Shown: in pieces, positions 55,504 to 64,000 of the stretch
Position numbering within the stretch: position 1 is the first letter of the stretch
Layout: each line of letters begins with the position of its first letter
DNA from: Ogataea parapolymorpha DL-1
Taxonomy: Eukaryota > Ascomycota > Pichiomycetes > Pichiales > Pichiaceae
Direction: 5' to 3'
Length of the DNA: 64,000 nt
Assembly: GCF_000187245.1 (NCBI RefSeq)
Contig: NC_027862.1
Location: 372,001 to 436,000 of the forward strand
The notes under the pieces: generated by a model
What the model saw: the letters and a program-made list of their open reading frames with translations, nothing else
What the model was told of the DNA's origin: nothing
Database searches by the model: none
Made by a program: the position numbers and the translations under genes

Positions 55504-56279
55504 CGATGCAGTATAAATAGATATTGAATTAGGCGTGCTCAATTCCAATACTATTCGTGGATGGAAATTATCCAGATAAGTTTTGGAGGGTACTGCGGAT
55601 CTATCGTGGTGGCAGTTGCTACAGCCTTCAAACGGGCTTGGTGTCAGGAGTGGCCTCGTGACGCAAAGAACAGGCCATCGATTTACCCGCCCGTTAATAA
55701 ACTGATGGTGTTAGGAGGGGGTTTTTGTTTTGGGAGAAGATGCGACGGCCATCACGAGCATCTGTTCACGTGATTTACAGGATTTGCATTGGAGGCAAAA
55801 ATCATTATCACCGTTCTAGATAAGCGAACATTCGGCAGGATGCGATACTTGGGACAATGCCATATAATTACGTAATCGGTGGTTTTAGCCACTAAACGCG
55901 CGAAATATGTCGTCGATCACAGAACGGAATCTAGGAGGGTAAACAGAAGTCAGCTCGGCAATTGCGAATAGAGGTATTTCAGACGATCGTCACTGGGCAG
56001 ATCCTGGACATGGTTTGGCCTATATTAATTTTAAATAAAGGGTTTCAGGGGTTTCCACCGTTACCACTATTAAAGAATGAACATATTCAGTACATCAACG
56101 CTTCGGTGCTAATTTTGATCACCTTTCAGGCATGCTCAAGTATATTGAACGCTCTGGATCGCCTATTATCATGAGTGTAAGCTCCCTTTCCTCGTAAGAA
56201 ATAGTTGGAAACCACGGCGGTGCAGAAGTGAAATTTTTCTTTTTTACCAGGGAGACAAAGGAGTTGAAAAACGTTGTCC
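55504..56279. promoter_or_regulatory. Divergent MATalpha2/DIC1 intergenic region with an unexplained ORF
   Basis: This 776-bp region lies between the two start codons. TATAAATA at 55512-55519 lies close to the alpha2 start (TATTTATA on its strand). A plus-strand frame is open from 55935 to TGA 56172-56174. Its end is hydrophobic (e.g. YINASVLILITFQACSSIL), but its first ATG is only at 56010. I could not join it to an upstream exon; it may be chance or the last exon of a small spliced gene. No MATa2 (HMG-box) sequence was found. Confidence 0.45.
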
Positions 56280-57249
56280 ATGAACTCAGATAAGTCAACA
56301 AAGTCTATAGCCCCTTCGGCAAATTTCCCGTAAGTTAAAGTTCCTCGTGTCCGGTATGTTAAATGCTAACATCTTAGATTTTGGTATGGAGGTATGTATC
56401 ACAACAAACTCGATTGATAACGGTGCAGGAGCGGCGTCGATGTTCGCATGTCTCTTTACCCATCCTCTGGATTTGGCCAAAGTCCGACTCCAGACGGCAA
56501 AGGTTCCTGGAGATAGTTTGGTGTCCCTAGCGTTTAAGATTATAAAAACAGAGGGAGTACTTGCAGCATATGCGGGGTTAACTGCGTCGCTGCTAAGACA
56601 GGCAACATATTCAACCGCACGGTTTGGTGTTTATGAGAAGCTGAAAGAGATAATGACAGACCCCACTAGAGGTCAGGCATCCACTTTCCAATTACTTGCA
56701 GCATCTATGATAGCTGGTGCGGTTGGTGGTGTTGTTGGAAACCCTGCGGACGTCGTGAATATTCGAATGCAAAATGATAATAGTCTCCCGGAGTCTCAAA
56801 GAAGACATTACAAGCATGCATTGGATGGCTTACTAAAAATAACGAGAGAAGAAAACCTCACTGCCCTATTTAGGGGCCTTGGACCCAATTTGGCTCGAGG
56901 CATTCTGATGACAGCTTCGCAAGTTGTCTCTTACGACGTGGCCAAGAAACTGCTTGTTGAAAACTTGAGCATGGACCCCAAAACTAAGGCAACCCATTTT
57001 TCTGCATCATTAATTGCCGGTTTAGTAGCAACCACTGTCTGCTCACCAGCAGATGTTCTGAAGACGAGAATTATGAACAGCTCAGGCACTGGTCAAAGCT
57101 CTTTCGGTATTCTCAAGGACGCTATATCTAGAGAAGGCTTGGGATTCATGTTCAGAGGGTGGACCCCTGCGTTCATTAGATTAGGACCACATACAATTTT
57201 GACTTTCATTGCTCTGGAAGAGTTGAGAAGGTTAAAGATTGGTCTTTAA
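56280..57249 (+). CDS. DIC1: Mitochondrial dicarboxylate carrier (three exons, one micro-exon)
   Basis: Inner-membrane carrier exchanging malate or succinate for phosphate. Exons are 56280-56329, 56378-56391 (14 nt) and 56429-57249, giving 294 aa. The join reads ANFP-FWYG-GAASMFACLFTH, equivalent to YPWWYGGAAGIFATMVTH of Saccharomyces Dic1. Three carrier repeats are marked by PLDLAK, PADVVN and PADVLK. RGILMTASQVVSYDV and LIAGLVATTVCSPADVLKTR are diagnostic for Dic1. The unspliced frame starts only at a GTG. DIC1 on the far side of MAT from SLA2 is an ancestral arrangement in many yeasts. Confidence 0.93.
56330..56377 (+). other. DIC1 intron 1 (48 nt)
   Basis: Donor GTAAGT, branch TGCTAAC, acceptor TCTTAG. 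An internal GTATGT at 56354 is an alternative donor that would leave a 24-nt intron, but using it extends exon 1 through an in-frame TAA. Confidence 0.8.
56392..56428 (+). other. DIC1 intron 2 (37 nt)
   Basis: Donor GTATGT, branch-like TTGATAAC, acceptor GTGCAG. It splits the Gly codon G|GA and restores the conserved WYGGAA. Confidence 0.82.
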
Positions 57250-57546
57250 GTATGTAAGTTCTAGTGCAAATTTGTAATTTAAAGACAAGACAATTATAAC
57301 ACATTGTTTGATTTGTTGCCACAAAAAGGTCATTTTAGTGTCTCGCCGAAGACGGCACATTTCCCTATGCTTCCATATCTCGAAATCCTTGTCAATGTTC
57401 GTAGATGGCGGATGTTTGTTGATAATAATAGGTTTTATATCACTTTCTTCATTTAATTTCTTAATTTGGGTTGTTTGAGCATCATCATATTGGCTGCGAA
57501 TGTAACTTGGACTTATTCGTTTTGCTTTCCTTAGAAAGAAGGGCAT
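57232..57546 (-). CDS. Possible small basic protein, 104 aa
   Basis: ATG at 57544-57546 opens 104 codons with a Lys/Arg-rich N-terminus (MPFFLRKAKRISPSYIRSQ), a charged middle (DKDFEIWKHREMCRLRRD) and a hydrophobic C-terminus (CVIIVLSLNYKFALELTYL). The last 18 bases overlap the 3' end of convergent DIC1. Composition is protein-like and recalls small mitochondrial proteins, but I recognise no family, and an extra exon is possible. Support is weak. Confidence 0.35.
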   Translation of the reverse strand: MPFFLRKAKRISPSYIRSQYDDAQTTQIKKLNEESDIKPIIINKHPPSTNIDKDFEIWKHREMCRLRRDTKMTFLWQQIKQCVIIVLSLNYKFALELTYLKTNL

Positions 57547-57892
57547 GAACGACCTTCATTATTTTCGAATACTTTAACTAGGTTGATTTCGCGAGACTGC
57601 CTCAAAGTAGGGTAACAATTGAAAATATATATTGGGTGGCTAAATCTGTGGCGTTGGAAGTCAAACAGTAAGCTGGAAAGTCCATGAGTATTTCTTGACC
57701 CAATCTGAGAATCTCTGAACAAAAGAAAGACCGACAATATGAGTTAGCTTAAAAGTAAAAATAAATGAAGGTCGTTTGAATATAGGTCCAATCCCTTTGC
57801 ATTGTAAATCGTTATTTCAGTAGGTAGTGTAGAATTCATAAATGTTGTGAAAAATAAATTTTATTTACAAGGTTCAAGCTTTATTCCCGACA
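57547..57892. other. Intergenic upstream of BRX1, with a 12-bp inverted repeat
   Basis: ACGACCTTCATT near 57549-57560 is repeated in reverse complement as AATGAAGGTCGT near 57764-57775, arms about 200 bp apart. Nothing else was recognised in these 346 bp. Confidence 0.35.
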
Positions 57893-58756
57893 ATGTCAGC
57901 AATATATCGTGCCTTGAAACGTGACAAGGATACTACCAAACCCGGAAGTGACGCTAAAGGATCAAAGGTTAGACAAAATCGTCAAAGGTGCTTACTTATT
58001 TCTTCTCGTGGTGTGATCCAAAGGCACAGACATTTCATCAATGATTTGCAATCAATGTTGCCTCAGTCAAGGAAGGAACCAAAACTGGACACTAAAAAGA
58101 ATCTTTTTGAGTTGAACGAGCTTGCGGAGCTGCACAACTGCAACAATATTATGTACTTCGAAAGTCGCAAACACCAGGATCTTTATATGTGGCTTTCGAA
58201 AACCCCCAACGGCCCAAGTATAAAGTTTCATATTCAGAATTTGCACACAATGGACGAGCTCAATTTCACTGGAAATTGTTTAAAAGGGTCGCGTCCGATA
58301 TTGTCGTTTGATAGAGCTTTCGATGGCGATATTCATTTGAAAATTCTTAAAGAAGTGTTCATTCACCAATTTGGAGTGCCCCCAGGTGCAAGAAAATCAA
58401 AGCCTTTCATTGATCACCTGATGACTTTTGCTATCTTGGATGGGAAAATATGGGTTCGCAATTATCAAATTAGCGAGCCCGTAGGTGCCGAAGCAGCGGA
58501 AGCAGACTTGGAGGAAATGAAGTTGATCGAAATTGGACCTAGATTTGTTCTCACCTTGATAACTATATTAGAGGGCTCTTTCTGTGGTCCCAAGATTTAT
58601 GAAAATAAAGAATACGTTTCACCTAATGTTGTTAGATCGACGCTGAAAGTCGATGCTGCTAAGAAAGCTGTTCTTCGGCAAGAACAATCGAGAATGGCAC
58701 GGCATGGAAAAGAAACTGGCTCCAAACTTCTGGCAGACGACGATCTTTTTACTTGA
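57893..58756 (+). CDS. BRX1: Ribosome biogenesis protein BRX1 (Brix domain)
   Basis: Needed for early pre-60S assembly in the nucleolus together with Ebp2. Length is 287 aa (Saccharomyces 291). After a basic tail, the Brix domain runs RQRCLLISSRGVIQRHRHFI, NNIMYFESRKHQDLYMWLSK, GPSIKFHIQNLHTMDELNFT, GNCLKGSRPILSFD and GPRFVLTLITILEGSFCGP, a close match to Brx1 and not to Rpf1, Rpf2, Imp4 or Ssf1. It is convergent with ATP19, as in Saccharomyces. Confidence 0.96.
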   Translation: MSAIYRALKRDKDTTKPGSDAKGSKVRQNRQRCLLISSRGVIQRHRHFINDLQSMLPQSRKEPKLDTKKNLFELNELAELHNCNNIMYFESRKHQDLYMWLSKTPNGPSIKFHIQNLHTMDELNFTGNCLKGSRPILSFDRAFDGDIHLKILKEVFIHQFGVPPGARKSKPFIDHLMTFAILDGKIWVRNYQISEPVGAEAAEADLEEMKLIEIGPRFVLTLITILEGSFCGPKIYENKEYVSPNVVRSTLKVDAAKKAVLRQEQSRMARHGKETGSKLLADDDLFT

Positions 58757-58893
58757 ATAAAAGTATGATTAGTTAAAGCTTCAATAAATCGACTCATGAG
58801 TCAGATGCTCAACATAGATTGCTTTCTACAGGATTCAATATAATGGTTTCTGGTTATGAGTTATAGAATATCTGTAAAGCAATGCTATCGCGA

Positions 58894-59124
58894 TCAGAAG
58901 TGCTTTTTCAAGTAATCCTTGATGAACTTTTCCTCCTCAGGAGAGGATGCATCGATTTTTGGTTCCAATTTGACTTTTGGTGACCATGGTTTTGGAGCCA
59001 CGAGAGCCACGACGGTTCCTATAGTCGCAATAGCGAGCTATTGTTAGTTTTTCACGATAGCGTGATTCATACATACATGATGTGGGGGAATTGCCTTTCC
59101 AAATATAGTGTATGCGCCTGCCAT
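58894..59124 (-). CDS. ATP19: ATP synthase subunit k (spliced)
   Basis: Small membrane subunit of the mitochondrial F1Fo ATP synthase, linked to dimers. Exons are 59124-59077 and 59037-58894, giving 63 aa. Exon 1 encodes MAGAYTIFGKAIPPHH; exon 2 begins LAIATIGTVVALVAPKPWSP and ends EEEKFIKDYLKKHF. Saccharomyces Atp19 reads MGKAIPPHQLAIGTLGLL and ends EEKFIENYLKKH, so the match is clear despite the size. One transmembrane segment covers about 17-31. The gene sits between BRX1 and AVO1, its neighbours in Saccharomyces too. Confidence 0.94.
59038..59076 (-). other. Spliceosomal intron of ATP19 (39 nt)
   Basis: Donor GTATGT, branch ACTAAC, acceptor AATAG. It lies between His16 and Leu17, and five nucleotides separate CTAAC from the exon. 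Confidence 0.92.
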
Positions 59125-59387
59125 TTGAAGATAACTAACAAGTTTTGAAAATGTTTTTTTTCGACCGGTTTTTTAACGTAAAACTTAAGGAGGGTAACAT
59201 AAGAATTTCCTATTCGGTTTACATACAAAATTCAGTTCGCAAGCTCTACAGAATTTCGAGTCAAAATCGAAGAAATCTATGTCAAATCTCGAGGCTTAAG
59301 CTGATTATTCTTGGTGCTTTTTGATGCTTACCTAGAATTGTTGACTATTTGATCAAAAGTTTCGTCACATGAACCTACCAAGGCATC

Positions 59388-61469
59388 ATGGCTTTTTGTC
59401 AGAAAAGGGAGACGCTTCTCAACGCTATTCGGCTTGAACTAGTTCGCGCGTCAGTAAACGAGATGGCTAGTGCGGAAATTATCTTGAACGGTGGGACGCC
59501 TACCCGTTTGAAAAACTCAGACCACAAGCCACCAATTGGGTCTCCTGATCCAGTGGGAGACTTGCCGCTGACATCGTCTACTAGTCTCGTCCCACTAAAA
59601 AAAGCTGCTCACACTCAAAATGAAGAGTGCAAGGGTAGGAAAGTTTTGCGAAATGATGACTTCGCTGCAGCCTCGGATGATCACAGTGGAGATATAGACG
59701 AAATCTCTAGTGAGAAAACTCACGCGCTCGAAGCCGATGATAAAGACTTGATGAGTGGTGTTTCGCGTGATAGCTTTTCACCTAGGCCCCAAAGCATCAG
59801 GTCACTGGGACAAGGCGTATATCCCACCGCATTCTCCACGGAATCCAGTGTAACCACAAGTTCTCTTATGCCAGGAGATGCGTCTAGAAGTGGTGATATG
59901 GACTTGGCGCCTGTTTCTTTGGATTCCAGTATTGCTCGCACAAAAAGCTTTTTATTTGAGAACACGGTGCCCTCAGATAAAGAAATGGACGCTTTTGGTT
60001 TCCAGAGCCAGCTGGACTCTGACGATTATTTCTCAACCGATTCAGAATTGTCCAGATCTGGTGATGATGATGGTTTGAGCTCTAAAACGCGGCAAAGTCT
60101 AGCTTTGTATGCTGAGAATTCCTGGCACCAGGAAAGGACTGGTGACTCCAGTCCCTCGAGGCATTCCAAATTGAACATTGCCGAATCAAAATCGAGCTTG
60201 AACTCAAAAAGAGGTGGCGAGATACTTTTCACTAAGGACAAACCTGGCTCCTTTTTAATGCAACATCACTCCAATCTTACGAATCTGTTGAACGAAGATT
60301 TTGGAATCGAAAACAATTTGTCGAATGCTGTACACGATGACAAAGCCCTCCGGTGTTTGATCGCGGTTCCTCGACTATCCATTGGTTTTGAAAATCCGAT
60401 TCAAATAAAGGTGGATGAGTCGTTTGCTGTGGAGGATGTTATTCAAACTTCGCTAACACAAATTAGGAGATTAAGTCAAAATAAAGGTGGCATTTTTGCT
60501 GTCGATCTAAATTCGCAGCTGTGGAATCTCTATCTGGCTGACGACGATGGCCAGATCGACGACGACATGGGACCTCTTGAGAGAAATCGGTTGCTCGTTT
60601 CTTATTGTGCTGACGAATTTGTTCTAGATTACAAATCTAACGATGACTGCTCTCAAAATAATTTCAAATGTCCTAAGGTTGCCAGCTCGAGCGTTTTGCA
60701 AGAAAGTACCAACGCTGGACCCAGATCCATAGAAACTCTTGGTTCTGAGAGACTTGCTTCTTTGAACTCCTTTTTACATGCGACTTCCGATGGGTCAGGA
60801 ATTACCTTTGATGACAAAAAGAATAAAAGCCATGTATTCATTGATTCGGATACCAGAAGACTTGCCTCCGGGAAGCATAGTCAACAGGGGCGCGAAGTTG
60901 AATCAGTGATGACGAAAGCTTCAAACAATGCATCTATGGGTAATGACGTGGGTTCAAGTAATGAAACGATGCAAGCAAATTCATTCCATCATGTGTCTAA
61001 AAGGAAGAAAAAATTTCAAACCTTGCTTCAATTGACGGGTCTAAATGGAAACGAACCCCATATATCTGGAACGAATCATGGAGACTCCCAAACTACCAAA
61101 GATCGAGGTTATTTGGGTTCAGGTACTTATTATCGATGGACTATTTGGCGGCGCCAACAAATGTCTTTCAGAGGCAGGTATCCCAAATCTCTTGTAATAG
61201 ATGGACATCAGATATACATTTTGCCATTCAATGAATCAAAAGGATCTTGGTACGAGTCAAAAACAACTAGCTTCGATTTCAATCAAATCATTAAGGTGAA
61301 GCAAAACCCTCGCATTCCTCACTATTTTAAGATAGTTGTCATGAAGCAAAACCACGAAGCTCCAAAGACATACCATTTGGAAGCGGCTAATGCGGCGGAA
61401 TCCAGAGCTATCGTCAAAACTTTCAATCTGTTAATGGAAAGATTCCCACCCACGAATGAGAAAACATAG
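59388..61469 (+). CDS. AVO1: TORC2 subunit AVO1 (SIN1 family)
   Basis: Scaffold of TOR complex 2 that recruits substrates such as Ypk1 and binds PI(4,5)P2. Length is 693 aa, much shorter than Saccharomyces Avo1 (about 1,176 aa). The N-terminal helix (LLNAIRLELVRAS) is followed by a long Ser/Asp-rich region. The CRIM-type core (about 318-420) includes LWNLYLADDDGQIDDDMGPL, the family's acidic motif. The C-terminal PH domain (about 578-690) starts GTYYRWTIWRRQQMSFRGRY, a Sin1 signature. In Saccharomyces AVO1 is also next to ATP19 and BRX1, though its orientation relative to ATP19 differs here. Confidence 0.87.
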   Translation: MAFCQKRETLLNAIRLELVRASVNEMASAEIILNGGTPTRLKNSDHKPPIGSPDPVGDLPLTSSTSLVPLKKAAHTQNEECKGRKVLRNDDFAAASDDHSGDIDEISSEKTHALEADDKDLMSGVSRDSFSPRPQSIRSLGQGVYPTAFSTESSVTTSSLMPGDASRSGDMDLAPVSLDSSIARTKSFLFENTVPSDKEMDAFGFQSQLDSDDYFSTDSELSRSGDDDGLSSKTRQSLALYAENSWHQERTGDSSPSRHSKLNIAESKSSLNSKRGGEILFTKDKPGSFLMQHHSNLTNLLNEDFGIENNLSNAVHDDKALRCLIAVPRLSIGFENPIQIKVDESFAVEDVIQTSLTQIRRLSQNKGGIFAVDLNSQLWNLYLADDDGQIDDDMGPLERNRLLVSYCADEFVLDYKSNDDCSQNNFKCPKVASSSVLQESTNAGPRSIETLGSERLASLNSFLHATSDGSGITFDDKKNKSHVFIDSDTRRLASGKHSQQGREVESVMTKASNNASMGNDVGSSNETMQANSFHHVSKRKKKFQTLLQLTGLNGNEPHISGTNHGDSQTTKDRGYLGSGTYYRWTIWRRQQMSFRGRYPKSLVIDGHQIYILPFNESKGSWYESKTTSFDFNQIIKVKQNPRIPHYFKIVVMKQNHEAPKTYHLEAANAAESRAIVKTFNLLMERFPPTNEKT

Positions 61470-61605
61470 GCAATATCAATGGACATCGGCAATGTCAATC
61501 TCCGTTCATAGTAAACAATAACACAGCCATTCAGAAACTCTATACTTGTTTAAGCTATATACTTCTGTACAGTTTCTATTTCGGGACTTCATAGCTCCAT
61601 TTCGA

Positions 61606-64000
61606 TCAGAACTCTGATATCGCAACGGCAATAGATTGAATATCATCGTGCGAAATAGAAACCTTGATTGCTTTTACCCCTTGATCGGAAGCGGCAACAT
61701 TGGCTTCCCCATGGAGTCTGACTGATGGAGCTCCGTTGATATCCCGAATAATTTCAATATCTTTCATAGACGCACCAGCCCCTTTGGACTTGACGCCCAA
61801 TGATTTAAAAACTGCTTCTTTAGCAGACCAGGTTCCAGCAAAAGACGCCCTTGGGCACGAAGATGATGCGCAGTATTGGATCTCAGTATCTGTGAAGTTC
61901 CTTTCCAAAAACGTTTCGTTTTCACTGTTGATGGCGGAGAGTAGCTCCACGTCAACACCCACGCCTTTTTCTCCAGTCAGTCTACTGGCCATGTTCTTGA
62001 GCAGCTCAGCTGTTTCTGTCGAGAGACCATTGGACAGTGTAGAAGACTGAATTTCAGATTCTTTGAAAGTAAGCTTATTTTCTTTGGTTGCCGTAACACG
62101 TGCAAGAGGATCCAGATACACCGACTCTTCTAAGTCATCTGTGTAAGGCGCCTTCGTTTTCGCAACAAAGAGAGAGTTTGTTAACATGGCATTGTGCATG
62201 TAACGGTACGCTTTCTTGTATCTCGTTTGGACCAACTTTTGGTACTGTTGATACTCTTTTTCAGAAAGAGCCGCATAAAGATAGTCAGAATTCACAATAA
62301 TCGCTTGAGCACCTTTCTGTCCAAAACCAAATGAGGTTACCGAAACTGCTTTTATTCCATCCGTCTTTATTGTTCTCGAAGGGAAGAGAACATAATCATA
62401 GTTCTCCAGGACTTTATCGACATTGTCGGCATTTCTGTTTCCCGGAACCACACCCGTTTGCAAAATTTGCAAGCCACCATTAAGCATCCACGCACCAGCA
62501 GCACCCTTAGGGTGCCCAGTCAAATACTTTTGGAAAACGCCGTACACAGGATTTCCTTCCGTACGTCCTAAATGGCTCATCATCTTATCGATGGCCGCAG
62601 TCTCATTCTTATCGTTTGCTTTAGTAGACGTTCCATGGAAAGAACACACACCCAAATCATCGATCGTTAGATCGAATGTGGCCAATGCACCTCTAATTGG
62701 TGCAATGCGAGGGTCGTTTTTCCAGAACTCGTTACCATACATTCTTTGGGCTTCTTTGATTTGACATTTGGCTTCTTTTCGAATTTCTTCAGCCCGTTCA
62801 GCCAGGAACCTTTCTTGATCAAAGGAGGGATCCTGCTTTGCAAGAACGCTGGCTTCTTCCGATAACAAAGATAATTCGTCTTCAACCCAGGTTTTGATCT
62901 GGGAAGTTCTTGCTTTGAGCTGTCTTGCTCTGTACTTGATGTCCAGTTTAGGGGATGTGAACCTAGAATCTCCGTGATGCTCTCTAGCAGTGGTAAGGAT
63001 ACCTTTTCCAGGTGCAGGCACAGATCTTCCAATTTTATCACTTGCCGTGGATGCCATCGCAACGATACCATATATAGGGACGCCCATTTTAAGAGCCAAT
63101 TCTGCTGTCATCAAAATCTGCAATCCTGAGCCCTGAGCTTCCATAAAGCCGCTTCTGCTAGTGGTGGTAGGTCTGGACATATCAGCAGGCGTGCGTCCAT
63201 GAGCAAACTCGTCATCTGCATTGGAAGTAGCATTCATATTTGCGAATTCATATGAACCTTCTTCTTGGAAGTCGTCATAGCCACCCACAATCACAATTTT
63301 CGCCTTTCCTGATAAAATCGTTTCCATTCCCACATCAACGGATTCCAATGCTGTCGCACATGCTCCAACAGGGGTTTTTATTGGGCCAGACGAGGATAGC
63401 AAAAGCATGTTCACCCAGGCAGACATGGTATTGATGAACGACTCCTGAAGAATATCATTTTGAACCGGTTGGTCTAAAAATCTGTCTTTGAACATGCCTT
63501 TGAGAGCCGAAACTCCACCCATTCCCGAGCCAGAACAATTTCCAACCTCGGACACATGAACATACTTGTAAAACTCATATGGATCAGTAATACCCGAACT
63601 CAGGAGTGTCTCGGCGACCGTGACCAAAACGTAAAGTGTTATCGGGTCAACCTGTGAAATGATGTCATCATCAATACCGTATGTGCGAGGATCCCACCCA
63701 GTTGGGATTTGTCCAGCAACTAGCCTATCAAATCTCAGAGCCTTAGGAATGTAAAGTTTGGCCCCCTTTAAAACTCTAACAGAGTATTCCTCGGCACCTT
63801 CGATTGGGAAGCATTCAACGTGATCCCCGTGCCAAGCTTTGTATTGCTCTGCAGTAGCTTTATCGGTCTCGAACGGCTCAAGATCGTGCTGAACAACCAC
63901 TTCTTGAATGAACTTCTTTTTCTTTGGATCATAGCCATGGAACAGTTCTGGTTCCACAAGTCTGATACCGGAATGTTTTAGAATGTCCTCCTCATATTTC
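61606..64000 (-). CDS. FAS2: Fatty acid synthase alpha subunit, C-terminal part
   Basis: The cytosolic type I FAS alpha chain. The visible 797 residues cover the back half of the ketoacyl synthase domain and the phosphopantetheine transferase domain; the 5' part lies beyond the right edge. The frame enters at [20 protein letters not shown] without a start codon. The KS active-site cysteine is in [16 protein letters not shown], and histidine motifs are in [11 protein letters not shown] and [13 protein letters not shown]. The PPT domain near the end has [11 protein letters not shown] and [16 protein letters not shown], and the protein ends SIAVAISEF. Closely colinear with Saccharomyces Fas2. 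Confidence 0.97.
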   Translation of the reverse strand, partial: KYEEDILKHSGIRLVEPELFHGYDPKKKKFIQEVVVQHDLEPFETDKATAEQYKAWHGDHVECFPIEGAEEYSVRVLKGAKLYIPKALRFDRLVAGQIPTGWDPRTYGIDDDIISQVDPITLYVLVTVAETLLSSGITDPYEFYKYVHVSEVGNCSGSGMGGVSALKGMFKDRFLDQPVQNDILQESFINTMSAWVNMLLLSSSGPIKTPVGACATALESVDVGMETILSGKAKIVIVGGYDDFQEEGSYEFANMNATSNADDEFAHGRTPADMSRPTTTSRSGFMEAQGSGLQILMTAELALKMGVPIYGIVAMASTASDKIGRSVPAPGKGILTTAREHHGDSRFTSPKLDIKYRARQLKARTSQIKTWVEDELSLLSEEASVLAKQDPSFDQERFLAERAEEIRKEAKCQIKEAQRMYGNEFWKNDPRIAPIRGALATFDLTIDDLGVCSFHGTSTKANDKNETAAIDKMMSHLGRTEGNPVYGVFQKYLTGHPKGAAGAWMLNGGLQILQTGVVPGNRNADNVDKVLENYDYVLFPSRTIKTDGIKAVSVTSFGFGQKGAQAIIVNSDYLYAALSEKEYQQYQKLVQTRYKKAYRYMHNAMLTNSLFVAKTKAPYTDDLEESVYLDPLARVTATKENKLTFKESEIQSSTLSNGLSTETAELLKNMASRLTGEKGVGVDVELLSAINSENETFLERNFTDTEIQYCASSSCPRASFAGTWSAKEAVFKSLGVKSKGAGASMKDIEIIRDINGAPSVRLHGEANVAASDQGVKAIKVSISHDDIQSIAVAISEF

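Noticed and set aside
55561..55773. 70-codon plus-strand ORF beside MATalpha2
   Set aside because: Composition is irregular, there is no recognisable motif, and it lies in the MAT promoter region; chance ORF.
53586..56279. MATa2 (HMG-box) gene or a second silent cassette
   Set aside because: No HMG-box sequence and no second copy of MAT-adjacent sequence was seen here or elsewhere in the window, by eye only.
56354..56377. A 24-nt first intron in DIC1 starting at the internal GTATGT
   Set aside because: It would need exon 1 to continue past an in-frame TAA just after 56329; the 48-nt intron avoids this.
57531..57737. 68-codon minus-strand ORF upstream of BRX1
   Set aside because: It overlaps the more protein-like 57232-57546 ORF in another frame and has no features.

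Overview
The window is nuclear DNA of an ascomycete budding yeast (Saccharomycotina). It is gene-dense, with mostly intronless ORFs whose closest relatives are Saccharomyces proteins. Several local gene orders match those I recall from Saccharomyces: IRA2-REX4, RIB7-RPB5, DEG1-SPB4, BRX1-ATP19-AVO1 and CWC25-SUI1-SLA2. Two CTG codons fall at invariant leucines of SUI1 (eIF1), so CTG is read as leucine and the CUG-Ser and CUG-Ala clades are unlikely. Introns are few but strikingly short (30-48 nt in three genes, 78 nt in SUI1, 223 nt in RPL27), and their branch-point motif sits only 5-8 nt before the acceptor AG. I cannot name the species; SLA2/SUI1 beside a tandem MAT locus recalls methylotrophic and other non-Saccharomycetaceae yeasts.

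Layout, left to right: CLA4 (PAK kinase, cut by the left edge); an unknown Ser/Arg-rich protein; a PDK1-type kinase (PKH); RPL27 with an intron; the giant RasGAP IRA2; REX4 with a frameshift; tandem CCR4 and NGL-type nucleases; an NTG-type DNA glycosylase; a 2-kb relic zone (about 23.9-25.6 kb) holding a decayed gene on the minus strand and an ORF broken by two stops on the plus strand; a small acylated protein; RMD9, RIB7, RPB5, DUF1, SIP5; a GATA factor with an overlapping upstream ORF; MEX67, JNM1, RBG2; the divergent pair DEG1/SPB4; MCY1, a membrane/ubiquitin-like unknown, a multispanning Golgi-type protein; then CWC25-SUI1-SLA2; the mating-type locus; DIC1; BRX1; ATP19; AVO1; and the 3' part of FAS2, cut by the right edge.

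The centrepiece is the MAT locus (53598-55503) between SLA2 and DIC1. In under 2 kb and on one strand it carries a MATalpha2 homeodomain gene with three introns of 36, 32 and 30 nt, a MATalpha1 alpha-box gene, and a MATa1 homeodomain gene whose ORF overlaps the end of alpha1. Having both idiomorphs side by side suggests primary homothallism, or one arm of an inversion-type switching system whose other arm lies outside the window. Neighbouring DIC1 has a 14-nt micro-exon.

Other genes cover Ras/TORC2/PDK1/PAK signalling (IRA2, AVO1, PKH, CLA4), mRNA export and decay (MEX67, CCR4), ribosome biogenesis (BRX1, SPB4, REX4, RPL27), mitochondrial function (RMD9, ATP19, DIC1, MCY1) and fatty acid synthesis (FAS2). 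I saw no tRNA, rRNA, transposon, CRISPR array or centromere signature.
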